36,857 nt of DNA from DATKWV01 sp035529405 (lineage in GTDB: Bacteria; Planctomycetota; Phycisphaerae; Sedimentisphaerales; Anaerobacaceae): contig DATKWV010000053.1 in the NCBI GenBank assembly GCA_035529405.1, forward strand, positions 1 to 36,857, written 5' to 3'. Below, one piece after another: positions 1 through 7,265 of this stretch. Both the position numbers and the translations under genes were made by a program. Each line of letters begins with the position of its first letter. Position 1 is the stretch's first letter. The notes beneath the pieces were generated by a model, which saw only the letters and a program-made list of their open reading frames with translations, made no database searches and was not told the DNA's origin.

Positions 1-1161
1 AAAGCTGAAACTTAAAATCCCGAATATCTGCATCCAGGGATACAGCGGTGCACGAAAACGCGGCTGGTAATTATGAAGCCGGCTCTCCCTCAAAATAATT
101 ACAGACGTACACGAAAGCAGATTCGTGAGTATCAAAACTACGGAGGCAGCTTCTATAAGTATCTCAAGCCTCAGGAACAAAGAAAGACTAATAAATGCGC
201 CTGTTATTATAAGAGCATTGTGAGGAGTTCTGAATCTTACATTGATTTTGCCTAAAAAGGCCGGTAACAGCCTGTCATGACTCAACGGTATAAGTGACCT
301 GGCAGCTGTCATAATTCCGGCATTGGCGGTTGATAAAAATGCCAGGATGGCCGCGATACCTAAAGCTATCTTGCCGGCAGAGCCCATAAAAACCTCTGCA
401 CCGTCTGAGATGGGTGTAAGAGACTGCCTCAAACTACCGGCCTCAACCACGCCTGTTGTTACAAACACCATAAGCGTATAAAGCACACTCACCGCCAAAA
501 GCGAAAGGACCATACCAGCGGGTATATTCCTGGCGGGATTTTTGATTTCTTCTGCGACACTGGCAATTTTCAAGAGTCCGGCGTATGAAACAAACACAAA
601 ACCCGTGGTAAAAAAAAGAGACATTATTCCTTCGGGCATAAATGGTGAAAAACTTTCTATTTTCACAGCGGGCAGCCCCATAATAATGTACAAAACCATA
701 AGCAGCAGCAGGCCGGCCACCATAACAACCTGCGTCCTGCCTGCCTGCTTGATGCCGATTAGATTGATTAAAACAAAAACCAGACAGAAGAAAACAGCAA
801 TCAGATGTATGTCCAGGTCGACAAGCAAGACGGTGAAAACGGACATGCCGATAAGGGCAAAGGCACTCTTCATAGATAATGAGAACCAGCTAAGCAGTCC
901 TGCCACGGTGCCTACGCTTGGTCCCATACTACGAATAATGGTAAAACAATCGCCGCCGGCTTTAGGCATGGCCGTTGTCATCTCAGCCAAACTCAGCATT
1001 CCCGGAAGGCAGAGAAGCCCGGCCAGCAAATAACAGATTATTGCTGCAGGGCCGGCTTTTGAATAGGCAAGTCCGGGCAATATGAATATACCGGAACTAA
1101 TCATTGCACCGCTGGCAATGCAGAAGACAGACAGTAAGCCCAAATCCCTTTTTAATTTCAT
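1..1161 (-). CDS. APC-superfamily amino acid permease (3' end outside window)
   Basis: Read by hand on the minus strand, an open frame runs from an ATG at 1161 to the window edge (387 codons, no stop). The N-terminus begins MKLKRDLGLLSVFCIASGAM, followed by SSGIFILPG, the TM1 glycine-rich unwound segment typical of the amino acid-polyamine-organocation superfamily. About ten hydrophobic segments follow, then VSYAGLLKIASVAEEIKNP, which matches the conserved TM6/loop region (usual form: F.aY.G.e....aEE.knP), and close to the edge FRAPLYPWMQI, a typical late-loop motif. It should import or exchange an amino acid or polyamine at the inner membrane; the substrate cannot be told. It lies 440 bp behind the dtxR-type gene on the same strand, behind two operator-like repeats, so it probably has its own promoter. 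No strong Shine-Dalgarno (SD) sequence precedes the start. Confidence 0.85.
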   Translation of the reverse strand, partial: MKLKRDLGLLSVFCIASGAMISSGIFILPGLAYSKAGPAAIICYLLAGLLCLPGMLSLAEMTTAMPKAGGDCFTIIRSMGPSVGTVAGLLSWFSLSMKSAFALIGMSVFTVLLVDLDIHLIAVFFCLVFVLINLIGIKQAGRTQVVMVAGLLLLMVLYIIMGLPAVKIESFSPFMPEGIMSLFFTTGFVFVSYAGLLKIASVAEEIKNPARNIPAGMVLSLLAVSVLYTLMVFVTTGVVEAGSLRQSLTPISDGAEVFMGSAGKIALGIAAILAFLSTANAGIMTAARSLIPLSHDRLLPAFLGKINVRFRTPHNALIITGAFISLSLFLRLEILIEAASVVLILTNLLSCTSVIILRESRLHNYQPRFRAPLYPWMQIFGILSFSF

Positions 1162-1298
1162 ATCATTTTCCCACAAACTGTAGTTGCCGCTGCGGTCCCT
1201 GCCCAATACGCATCCTTGTTCAAGGTGTATTATGTGTTCTGCGACTTGAATTGACAACAGCAAACAGGGTTTTTTCAACAGGCCGTGACAGCTAACTC

Positions 1299-1495
1299 AC
1301 TCAAACTGACCGATGGTCAGTTTGGGAATGCAAAACGCAAAACGCAAAAATCAAAACTGCGGAATCCGCCCATTCGACTTGCTCAGGGCCGGCTCTGCGG
1401 CGGATAACCGATTTTATCAGGTTTTCTATATTGCAGAACATATTGCTAAATATACAGTTATGTTAATTTTCGACCATTAATCGGTCAGTTTGAGT
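1299..1495. repeat. Pair of 16-bp inverted repeats
   Basis: ACTCAAACTGACCGAT at 1299-1314 recurs exactly as its reverse complement at 1480-1495, enclosing about 165 bp. The right copy also has a GACC...GGTC dyad (1473-1486), so both ends could be protein-binding sites. The arrangement fits a two-site operator that loops, the footprint of a lost regulator gene, or the ends of a non-coding mini-element; the sequence alone does not decide. Confidence 0.6.
1303..1323. promoter_or_regulatory. Perfect palindrome, TetR-operator-like
   Basis: Two 9-bp arms (AAACTGACC and its complement) flank a GAT centre. Symmetric sites with GACC/GGTC half-sites are typical of TetR-family repressors (family knowledge). 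It sits about 140 bp upstream of the permease start. No tetR gene is visible in the window, so the binding protein is unknown. Confidence 0.5.
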
Positions 1496-1601
1496 AACTC
1501 AAATAACAAGCTACCCTGCGTGAAAAGGAAATGCCGCTTTATTTTGGAAAACTCACCGCCCCCACAGCAGATGTGTTTAATGTCTTGCCGGGCATATATA
1601 A

Positions 1602-2345
1602 TCACTTGTGCTGTCCTCTGCATCTTAATCTGTTCCACAGCCCGGCGGGCTTGTCTTTTGAGACCACCGCTTCATGGTCGGCGACGGGCAGGTGCTGAGG
1701 CTTTCTCCAGACACAGATATTGGAAACTATCTGCTCGTCCATTGCAATGTTACTATCTTCACACTCGATTACATAAGCGGGGTATTTCTGATGTAAGGTA
1801 ACGACAACGCCGGGTCTTATGCGCAGACTTTCTATTCTGTGAAGCTGCCGGTCGCTTTTACAATCGACATACGCCACTTTCGCCGACTGCCCGACTTCCA
1901 GTTCGTTTAGCGGTATCACGCAGCTTTGCGCGGAGCGCGAGGAGTTCATGCAGCATTGTCCCTGGGGTATGGGCATACCATGGGGACATGCTTTGGGATG
2001 CCCCAGCAGGGTGCATATACTGTCTAAAAGCTCCGGGCTGACAGTATGCTCGAACTCACAGGCACCGGACTCGAAATCGGCGCCAAGCACGTCGTAAATC
2101 AGCCTTTCGGCAAGTCTGTGTGCGCGAATCATTTGCCTTCCATAGTCCTCGCCCTTGTTTGTAAGTTTGATTTTGCTTCCATCCTCTGCTAATTCGACCA
2201 TATCTTCAGATGACAGTTCGTCAATTATAGCCGGGTCGAGGTTTCCTTCCATGGCCGTCTTCAGAGTCTCCGCTGAATCGGTCCCTTTTTCTTTCATATA
2301 ATACAACCGTTCAATATGCTCGTCTTTTTCCCGCTTGTGACTCAT
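1602..2345 (-). CDS. DtxR/MntR-type metal-dependent regulator with C-terminal FeoA (SH3) domain
   Basis: 247 aa from an ATG at 2345 preceded by a clear AAAGGA; a longer frame from 2366 would overlap feoB and lacks this signal. The N-terminal winged helix (about 1-65) is followed by a dimerisation/metal-binding domain containing ACEFEHTVSPELLDSI and HPKACPHGMPIP, matching the Cys-x2-Glu-His and CPHGxPIP elements of iron-dependent repressors. The C-terminal half (about 145-225, from IPLNELEVGQSAKV to DEQIVSNI) is a FeoA/SH3-like domain. It should sense ferrous iron or manganese in the cytoplasm and bind DNA. It starts 10 nt after the feoB stop, so it is cotranscribed with it and may autoregulate the operon. 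There is no separate feoA, so this domain might also take FeoA's role (inference). Confidence 0.85.
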   Translation of the reverse strand: MSHKREKDEHIERLYYMKEKGTDSAETLKTAMEGNLDPAIIDELSSEDMVELAEDGSKIKLTNKGEDYGRQMIRAHRLAERLIYDVLGADFESGACEFEHTVSPELLDSICTLLGHPKACPHGMPIPQGQCCMNSSRSAQSCVIPLNELEVGQSAKVAYVDCKSDRQLHRIESLRIRPGVVVTLHQKYPAYVIECEDSNIAMDEQIVSNICVWRKPQHLPVADHEAVVSKDKPAGLWNRLRCRGQHK

Positions 2346-2355
2346 AGTATTCCTT

Positions 2356-4329
2356 TCACCACCCAAACAGGATGACCAGCCCCCAGTTTAAGCAGCCTGC
2401 TATTAAGAATGAACTTGCATTTATAATAACCGCCATAGTAAGAGCGCGCCTTGTACCCAACTGCCTGATCATCGCCATAATATTCGCAAAGCAGGGAACA
2501 AACATCGTAGTAATAGTTACAGCGACTATACACTGAACGTAATTAAGCTGTCCTTTTTCTATAAGCTTTATAATCATGCCGGCGGCGGCCTCATGTCTGG
2601 CCATGCACAAAATAAGAGCATCGACCATTTGTACGGGAAGTCCCAGCCAGTCATTCATAACAGGTCTGAGCACATTCTTCGCTGTATCAAGTATCCCTGT
2701 TTTATCAATTACAAACAGAATGACCGCCGCATATATAAATACAGGTACCGCTTCCTTGATAAACCACCAGAGCCTGTAATAGGTTTTTACAATCACCGCT
2801 TTAGGGTTTGGCAGTCGTATTGGGGGCAGTTCCTGTAAAAAATCGCTCCTCTGTTCTTCGGCTAAAATTTTGTTTAAAGTAACCCCTGCAGCAATTTCCA
2901 CAAACGCCAGCACGGAAAAGGCTATCACAAATGCCCTTATGCCCATCCTGCCGAGAATGCTCATATTCAAGGCCATCTGAGCGGCACAGGGAAGAGCAAA
3001 TGCAATTAAGTATATTGCTATATACCTTTCTTTCCTTGAGCGCAGACTCTTTGTTGTCAAAGTAGCCATGGTTTTACAGCCAAAACCAAGCACCAAAGGC
3101 ATAATTGCACTTCCGCTGAGTCCAAACCTGTCAAAAATTCTTTTTGTCAAAACACACAGGTTTGGGATATAACCGATGTCCTCAAGAATATTGAACACAA
3201 TAAAAAAGACGGACAGGATTGGCAGAATCGTTAAAAAGGCATTAGCAAGGCCTAACGATAAAATACCGTAATCACCTATCAAGAATTCATTCAGCCATTG
3301 GATTTTTACAAGGTTATCTATTTTACTTTCAACCGGGAACCATACTGTTTCGTCCATCCAGCCTGCGATTACATTGGCGACATTGACAACAAGGAAATAC
3401 ATAGCAAAAATGACAATAAGCAGAATGGGGATTCCAAACACAGGATGACGGCACAACCGACCAAAACTTTTGGAGAATTGTCCGGGCGCGACCTTCTGCT
3501 TTCTGACGGCCTTGTCGGCAAGATTATCCACCCATTGAGCGCGTTTGTTATGCAGTACATGGCCGAATTTTCCCCTAAACTGCCGGGCGATTCGGTTTAC
3601 CTGGTCATTGAGTTGGGCCACTTTTTCCGGGCCGTATCTTTCTTTGAGATAGTCCGTCAGGAACGGGTCGCCAAGAAGCAGTAAAATCGCGGCTTTGTGC
3701 CCGAAGCCGAATTCCTGCGGCAGCTGCGATTCGAGGGTCAATATTCCATCATCTATGATTGGGCCATACCGCGGCGCAAACTTGCCCACTCGCGCCTTTT
3801 GCAGGACTTTTTTCAACTCGTTGGTACCCAGGCCGTTGACCGCCACCGACTCGACGACAGGAACACCGAGCAGGCGTGATAACTTGTCCGAATCAATCCA
3901 TATACCCCTTCTTGCCGTTTCGTCTATGGCATTGAGGGATATAACCATCGGTATGTCCAGCTCCAAAAGGTCTGCGGTCAGCGTCAGTGACTGTTTGAGC
4001 CGGTTGGCATCGATACACTGGATGAACAGGTCGGGCTTTTCAGAAAAAATCATATCGCGCACGACCAGTTCCTCTTCGGAGTGAATATAAAGACAGTGCA
4101 GGCCGGGCGTATCAATCATTTCGTAAGGCTGACCTTCAATCACACAATTGGCCCTGTTTATGTCCACAGTAGTCAGCGGGTAATTGGCCACAAGCGTGTA
4201 CTTGCCGGTCAGGTTGTTGAACACCTGGCTTTTGCCGGTATTGGGCAGCCCCACTATTGCGATTTTTTTCACCTGGTGTGGCGTGTCCGGCTTGTACATT
4301 AAGGTTTTTTCTGCTGCGGCTGTGCGCAT
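2356..4329 (-). CDS. feoB: Ferrous iron transporter FeoB
   Basis: 657 aa. The N-terminal GTPase has G1 GLPNTGKS (27-34), G3 DTPG and a G4-like NAID; helical insert and linker follow, then from about residue 300 a membrane domain of two Gate repeats. FeoB imports Fe2+ across the inner membrane. Gate 1 reads LGFGCKTMATLTTKS: the cysteine is kept, but the usual GCNVPA is replaced, and the following CxAR-like segment reads ALPCAAQMA. The second Gate holds MARHEAAAGMI and FVPCFANIMAMIRQLG. This is therefore a divergent FeoB, and slightly different gating or metal choice is possible. It starts 27 nt after the upstream ChrA-like gene and is followed at 10 nt by the DtxR-type gene. FeoB genes accompany magnetosome clusters in known magnetotactic bacteria. 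No strong SD; an internal ATG (Met11) is an alternative start. Confidence 0.92.
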   Translation of the reverse strand: MRTAAAEKTLMYKPDTPHQVKKIAIVGLPNTGKSQVFNNLTGKYTLVANYPLTTVDINRANCVIEGQPYEMIDTPGLHCLYIHSEEELVVRDMIFSEKPDLFIQCIDANRLKQSLTLTADLLELDIPMVISLNAIDETARRGIWIDSDKLSRLLGVPVVESVAVNGLGTNELKKVLQKARVGKFAPRYGPIIDDGILTLESQLPQEFGFGHKAAILLLLGDPFLTDYLKERYGPEKVAQLNDQVNRIARQFRGKFGHVLHNKRAQWVDNLADKAVRKQKVAPGQFSKSFGRLCRHPVFGIPILLIVIFAMYFLVVNVANVIAGWMDETVWFPVESKIDNLVKIQWLNEFLIGDYGILSLGLANAFLTILPILSVFFIVFNILEDIGYIPNLCVLTKRIFDRFGLSGSAIMPLVLGFGCKTMATLTTKSLRSRKERYIAIYLIAFALPCAAQMALNMSILGRMGIRAFVIAFSVLAFVEIAAGVTLNKILAEEQRSDFLQELPPIRLPNPKAVIVKTYYRLWWFIKEAVPVFIYAAVILFVIDKTGILDTAKNVLRPVMNDWLGLPVQMVDALILCMARHEAAAGMIIKLIEKGQLNYVQCIVAVTITTMFVPCFANIMAMIRQLGTRRALTMAVIINASSFLIAGCLNWGLVILFGW

Positions 4330-4356
4330 AAAAAAATGGGGCGGCGGTTTACCTGT

Positions 4357-4875
4357 TCAGGTAACCAGTGCAACAATTCCCGCACCGAGCAGTATCCAGA
4401 TGGGATTGACTTTATACTTAAACAGACAGACCATGCTTGCTGCTGCGATTAAAAGCGTTTTTATATCAATTATGGAGCTTCTTCCGATGCTGACCGCGGC
4501 ATCGAAGACCATACCGATAACCGCTATGCGCGCCCCTCGGAGGAAATTGGCGAGTATTTTATTTTCGCGGAATTTCCTGATGGCCTCCGTAGCCAGGCAT
4601 ATCATTATGAACGAAGGCGCAATTACGCTTAAGGTCGAAACAACCGCACCGAGGATGCCGCAGACCTTGTATCCTATGAATGTTGCCGAGATTATAACCG
4701 GCCCGGGGGTGACCTGCCCCAGCGTGATGGCATCAACGAATTCGGTTTTAGTCAGCCAGCCGTACCTTACAACCACTTCGTTTTCGACCATCGGAATAAT
4801 CACGATGCCGCCGCCGAAGCTGAACGCGCCGATTTTCAGAAATACCCACGCTAATCTGAGTAAATTGGTTATCAT
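4357..4875 (-). CDS. Half-size chromate transporter (CHR family), second partner
   Basis: 172 aa, one CHR domain with about five to six membrane segments. Family motifs are clear: FLKIGAFSFGGGIVIIPMVE near the N-terminus and FVDAITLGQVTPGPVIISAT, the counterpart of the QxxPGP signature. Its ATG overlaps the stop of the first partner by 4 nt (ATGA), which implies translational coupling and a heteromeric transporter, as known for paired short-chain CHR proteins. CHR proteins of this type export chromate in some bacteria, but many have no proven substrate. The position between magnetosome genes and feoB suggests an anion or metal transport role linked to iron; that is inference. Confidence 0.85.
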   Translation of the reverse strand: MITNLLRLAWVFLKIGAFSFGGGIVIIPMVENEVVVRYGWLTKTEFVDAITLGQVTPGPVIISATFIGYKVCGILGAVVSTLSVIAPSFIMICLATEAIRKFRENKILANFLRGARIAVIGMVFDAAVSIGRSSIIDIKTLLIAAASMVCLFKYKVNPIWILLGAGIVALVT

Positions 4876-5660
4876 TTCAGGTTTTCTTTGGCGGCATCTT
4901 TGTGGTAAACAACGATGCCTGCGATTCCGGCAAGAGACACTATTATCACTATATCGAGCTTAAAGATTAACGACGACGCGAAGGCCCAGATTAAAACACA
5001 CAGTTCACGATAACCCTTCATTTCCGCTTTAGTCAGTCTCATGCCCACAGATATAATCAAACCGGTCACCGCAGCGCCCAGACACTTGAATACTTCCTCA
5101 ACTTTCGGCGTTATCCGGTACCTGTCATAAAGCATCGCAAGGATAATCATTAAAACAAATGAAGGCAGGATGAACACGACGGTGGAAATTATCGCGCCGG
5201 ACCATTTTTTCAGTTTATAGCCGGTGTACGTAACGATGTCCATTGTCACCGGTCCGGGCAGCACATCACCCAGCACCGCACCTTCGAGAAAATCTTCGTT
5301 GGTGAGAATCTGTCTTCGCCGCACAAGCTCATCTTCCAGCAGTGTAAACACAGCCATCGGACCGCCGAAACCGAAGCAGCCTATTTTCAGGAACATAGTC
5401 CAGTCATTAAATCTTTCGACAAGACCGGGTTTGGGCTGCTTTCGCTGCTGGGTCAGCATGTATTTTTTCTTATAAAAACCGGCCAGCAGCTTTTCAAGTT
5501 CTCTGGCTTTGCTTTCATCGCCGATTTCACGATACAATTCGTAGGCCTGCTGCCAGAGTTCGGCTACAAGTTTCAGGCTCTGTGTATCGGCACAGCGAGC
5601 AAAGACGTGCAGCCCTCGCATATACAGTTGTTCAGCCTGCTGTTTTACCTGTTCATCCAT
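4872..5660 (-). CDS. Half-size chromate transporter (CHR family) with extra N-terminal helical domain
   Basis: 262 aa. Residues about 86-250 form a CHR domain (FLKIGCFGFGGPMAVFTLLE and GDVLPGPVTMDIVTYTGYK). Residues 1-85 are an extra soluble, charged, helical region (AEQLYMRGLHVFARCADTQS ... ELYREIGDESKAREL) that reads like one or two TPR-type helix pairs; short-chain CHR proteins normally begin almost directly with the membrane domain. It is the first gene of the coupled chr pair and starts 53 nt after the MamP-like gene, so it may belong to the long mam transcript. The ATG at 5660 has no strong SD. Confidence 0.83.
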   Translation of the reverse strand: MDEQVKQQAEQLYMRGLHVFARCADTQSLKLVAELWQQAYELYREIGDESKARELEKLLAGFYKKKYMLTQQRKQPKPGLVERFNDWTMFLKIGCFGFGGPMAVFTLLEDELVRRRQILTNEDFLEGAVLGDVLPGPVTMDIVTYTGYKLKKWSGAIISTVVFILPSFVLMIILAMLYDRYRITPKVEEVFKCLGAAVTGLIISVGMRLTKAEMKGYRELCVLIWAFASSLIFKLDIVIIVSLAGIAGIVVYHKDAAKENLK

Positions 5661-5680
5661 ATCGGACGCGATTGCTCAAA

Positions 5681-5703
5681 GCCCCGGCGCCATTGTCGGG
5701 GGC
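5681..5703. other. GC-rich inverted repeat between MGC and metal module
   Basis: GCCCC at 5681-5685 can pair with GGGGC at 5699-5703 around a 13-nt loop in the only gap (53 nt) between the MamP-like gene and the chr/feo genes. There is no T-run on either strand, so it is a weak attenuator or processing site at most. Confidence 0.25.
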
Positions 5704-5713
5704 GATTGGTTAT

Positions 5714-6343
5714 CTAAGGTATGGTTACGCCTTCCATCTCGCCTTCGCCGATTCTGATGGTGGATTTTATTTTTTGGCCGTTTCTGATTATGTTTATTTT
5801 TACATCGGACTCGGGTCTTGCGCGGGCAACGATGGATTTAAAGTGTTTGAGGTTTTTGACTTTGTGGCCGTTGAACCGCTGGATACTGTCTCCGATTTGC
5901 AGGCCTGCCCTTTGGGCCCTGCCGCCGGCATATACCGCGTGCACAATTACGCTTGACTTGCCCTGCAGGGCCGCCGCTTCCAGAGCCAGGGGCTTGATTA
6001 AGACCTGCTTAACGGGAATACCTGCTGCCTGGGCCTTGCCCCAGTTGGCGCTGTAAAGCGGACAATCACGAATGTTGCACGTTCCCCGGCTGTCTAAGAA
6101 CCCCGGGCAGTATGGACAGCGGGTCAAAGCAACGCTCTGGATGCGGATACTTTCCGACACTGCCGGCTGTGTTGCAAAATCAACAGCATCGCCGGCAGAG
6201 AAGCTGGCTATTGCATACACAACGGAAATAACAATGACAATCGCCAGAATCCAGAGCTGGTTCTGTGTGTTTTCGAGGAAACAATCCCCGGGTAATGTCT
6301 CCTGGCGAACATCAGGGTGATTTTTGTTATGTCTGTGGTACAT
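5714..6343 (-). CDS. MamP-like membrane-anchored PDZ protein with Cys4 motif instead of magnetochromes
   Basis: 209 aa from the ATG at 6343; a TTG at 6371-6373 would add 10 residues. A basic, His-rich N-terminus leads to one TM segment (LWILAIVIVISVVYAIASF, about 30-50). Then comes a CX2CX9CX4C motif (RCPYCPGFL...GTCNIRDC) followed by SANWG, and a C-terminal PDZ domain (about 115-205: GGRAQRAGLQIGDSIQRFNG). TM plus PDZ is the MamP layout. MamP normally carries two CXXCH haem motifs and tunes Fe(II)/Fe(III) balance; here there is no CXXCH at all, and four cysteines that could bind Zn or Fe stand in that place. The start overlaps the preceding CDF gene by 17 nt, so it is cotranslated with it. 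It could also be a cluster-specific PDZ protein rather than a true MamP. Confidence 0.65.
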   Translation of the reverse strand: MYHRHNKNHPDVRQETLPGDCFLENTQNQLWILAIVIVISVVYAIASFSAGDAVDFATQPAVSESIRIQSVALTRCPYCPGFLDSRGTCNIRDCPLYSANWGKAQAAGIPVKQVLIKPLALEAAALQGKSSVIVHAVYAGGRAQRAGLQIGDSIQRFNGHKVKNLKHFKSIVARARPESDVKINIIRNGQKIKSTIRIGEGEMEGVTIP

Positions 6344-7262
6344 AGGTCCGCGTTTGAACACTTTCTGCGGCAACGGTTTTTTTACGGCGGCCTGCAGCCG
6401 GCAGCAGCTGTACGGAGATTTGAGAAATATTTTTCATCTTTGTGTGCAAAACATTTTTAATTTCGCCGACTGTCTGCAGGGCGGTGCTCAAAGGCCAGTG
6501 ACGCGGCACCGACACGCTCATATCCACCAGCAGGCTTCGGCCGGCAAATCTCGCTGTGACGCGCTCGATACCGCCGACGCCATCGATATTGTCCATAAGG
6601 TCGCGTATGTGCGCCTCTTCTACCCGCAGAGACACGTCCATAAGCCCTTTTACAGCTTTCTTGATACCGTCGAAAGCCACCTTTATAATCAGAACGCAAA
6701 TGACAATCGACACAATATGGTCGAGCCTGGCCAGGCCTAAATTACTTCCCACTACCGCAACGATTACGGCCACAGAAGTACCGACATCCGCGCGGCTGAC
6801 CTGGGCGTTGGCCAGAATTGCCGCACTTGACAGTTTCTGGCCCGCACACCGGCCGTACTTGAATGCCATCTGATTGGCAATAATTGATATAACGGCAGCG
6901 AAAATGGCAATCAGTCTCGGGGGCCTTTCGGGCCCGACTATCATCATCTCGGCAAAAGCAAAAAACATATAAGCCACAGCCACAACCATAAGCAGCATGT
7001 TCACAACACCCGAAGCCAGAAACTCCACCTTGCCGTAACCGTAAGGAAATTTTTCGTCTGCGGCCCTTGAGGCCATTTTGAGACTGACCAGCACCGCGGC
7101 AGTAATGATAAAATTGGCCAGAGACTGAAAAGCATCCGTATGCAGAGACCTGCTGTTACTGAGAATCGCAAAGGAAAACTTCAGAAAAAAAAGGGCCAGA
7201 TTTATGGCCAGAATCGTCCATTCGACCCTTTTGCCGCACCGGATACAACGCTGAGAAATCAT
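6327..7262 (-). CDS. Third cation diffusion facilitator (CDF), metal site degenerate
   Basis: 311 aa, six membrane segments and a C-terminal cytoplasmic CDF domain (about 215-290). The N-terminal CIRC (6-9) and the FPYGYGKVEF motif are shared with MamB/MamM. The transport site is lost: where MamB has HxxxD and DxxxD, and MamM has YxxxD and HxxxD, this protein has Gln46/Asn50 (DAFQSLANF) and Val155/Asp159 (NAQVSRADVG), so three of the four ligands are missing. It starts 3 nt after mamM. Likely role: a structural or regulatory partner of MamM/MamB in the magnetosome membrane, or a transporter with another site. Some magnetotactic bacteria have a third CDF, MamV, but I cannot show orthology. CDF family certain; role inferred. 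Confidence 0.85.
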   Translation of the reverse strand: MISQRCIRCGKRVEWTILAINLALFFLKFSFAILSNSRSLHTDAFQSLANFIITAAVLVSLKMASRAADEKFPYGYGKVEFLASGVVNMLLMVVAVAYMFFAFAEMMIVGPERPPRLIAIFAAVISIIANQMAFKYGRCAGQKLSSAAILANAQVSRADVGTSVAVIVAVVGSNLGLARLDHIVSIVICVLIIKVAFDGIKKAVKGLMDVSLRVEEAHIRDLMDNIDGVGGIERVTARFAGRSLLVDMSVSVPRHWPLSTALQTVGEIKNVLHTKMKNISQISVQLLPAAGRRKKTVAAESVQTRTYVPQT

Positions 7263-7265
7263 ATC

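Larger units (their letters stand above)
1162..1601. other. Intergenic region between dtxR-type gene and permease
   Basis: This 440-bp gap lies downstream of the regulator gene and upstream of the permease, both on minus. I see no credible gene in it. It carries a perfect palindrome (1303-1323) and an inverted copy of its half plus flank (1480-1495), listed separately. The stretch between is A-rich with short CAAAACG repeats (about 1329-1350) and has no coding signature. Confidence 0.6.

Noticed and set aside
542..1033. 163-codon plus-strand ORF
   Set aside because: It is antisense to the permease frame, which has clear APC motifs; no protein features of its own.
4184..4963. 259-codon plus-strand ORF across feoB and the CHR genes
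   Set aside because: Spans three well-supported minus-strand genes; a shadow frame.
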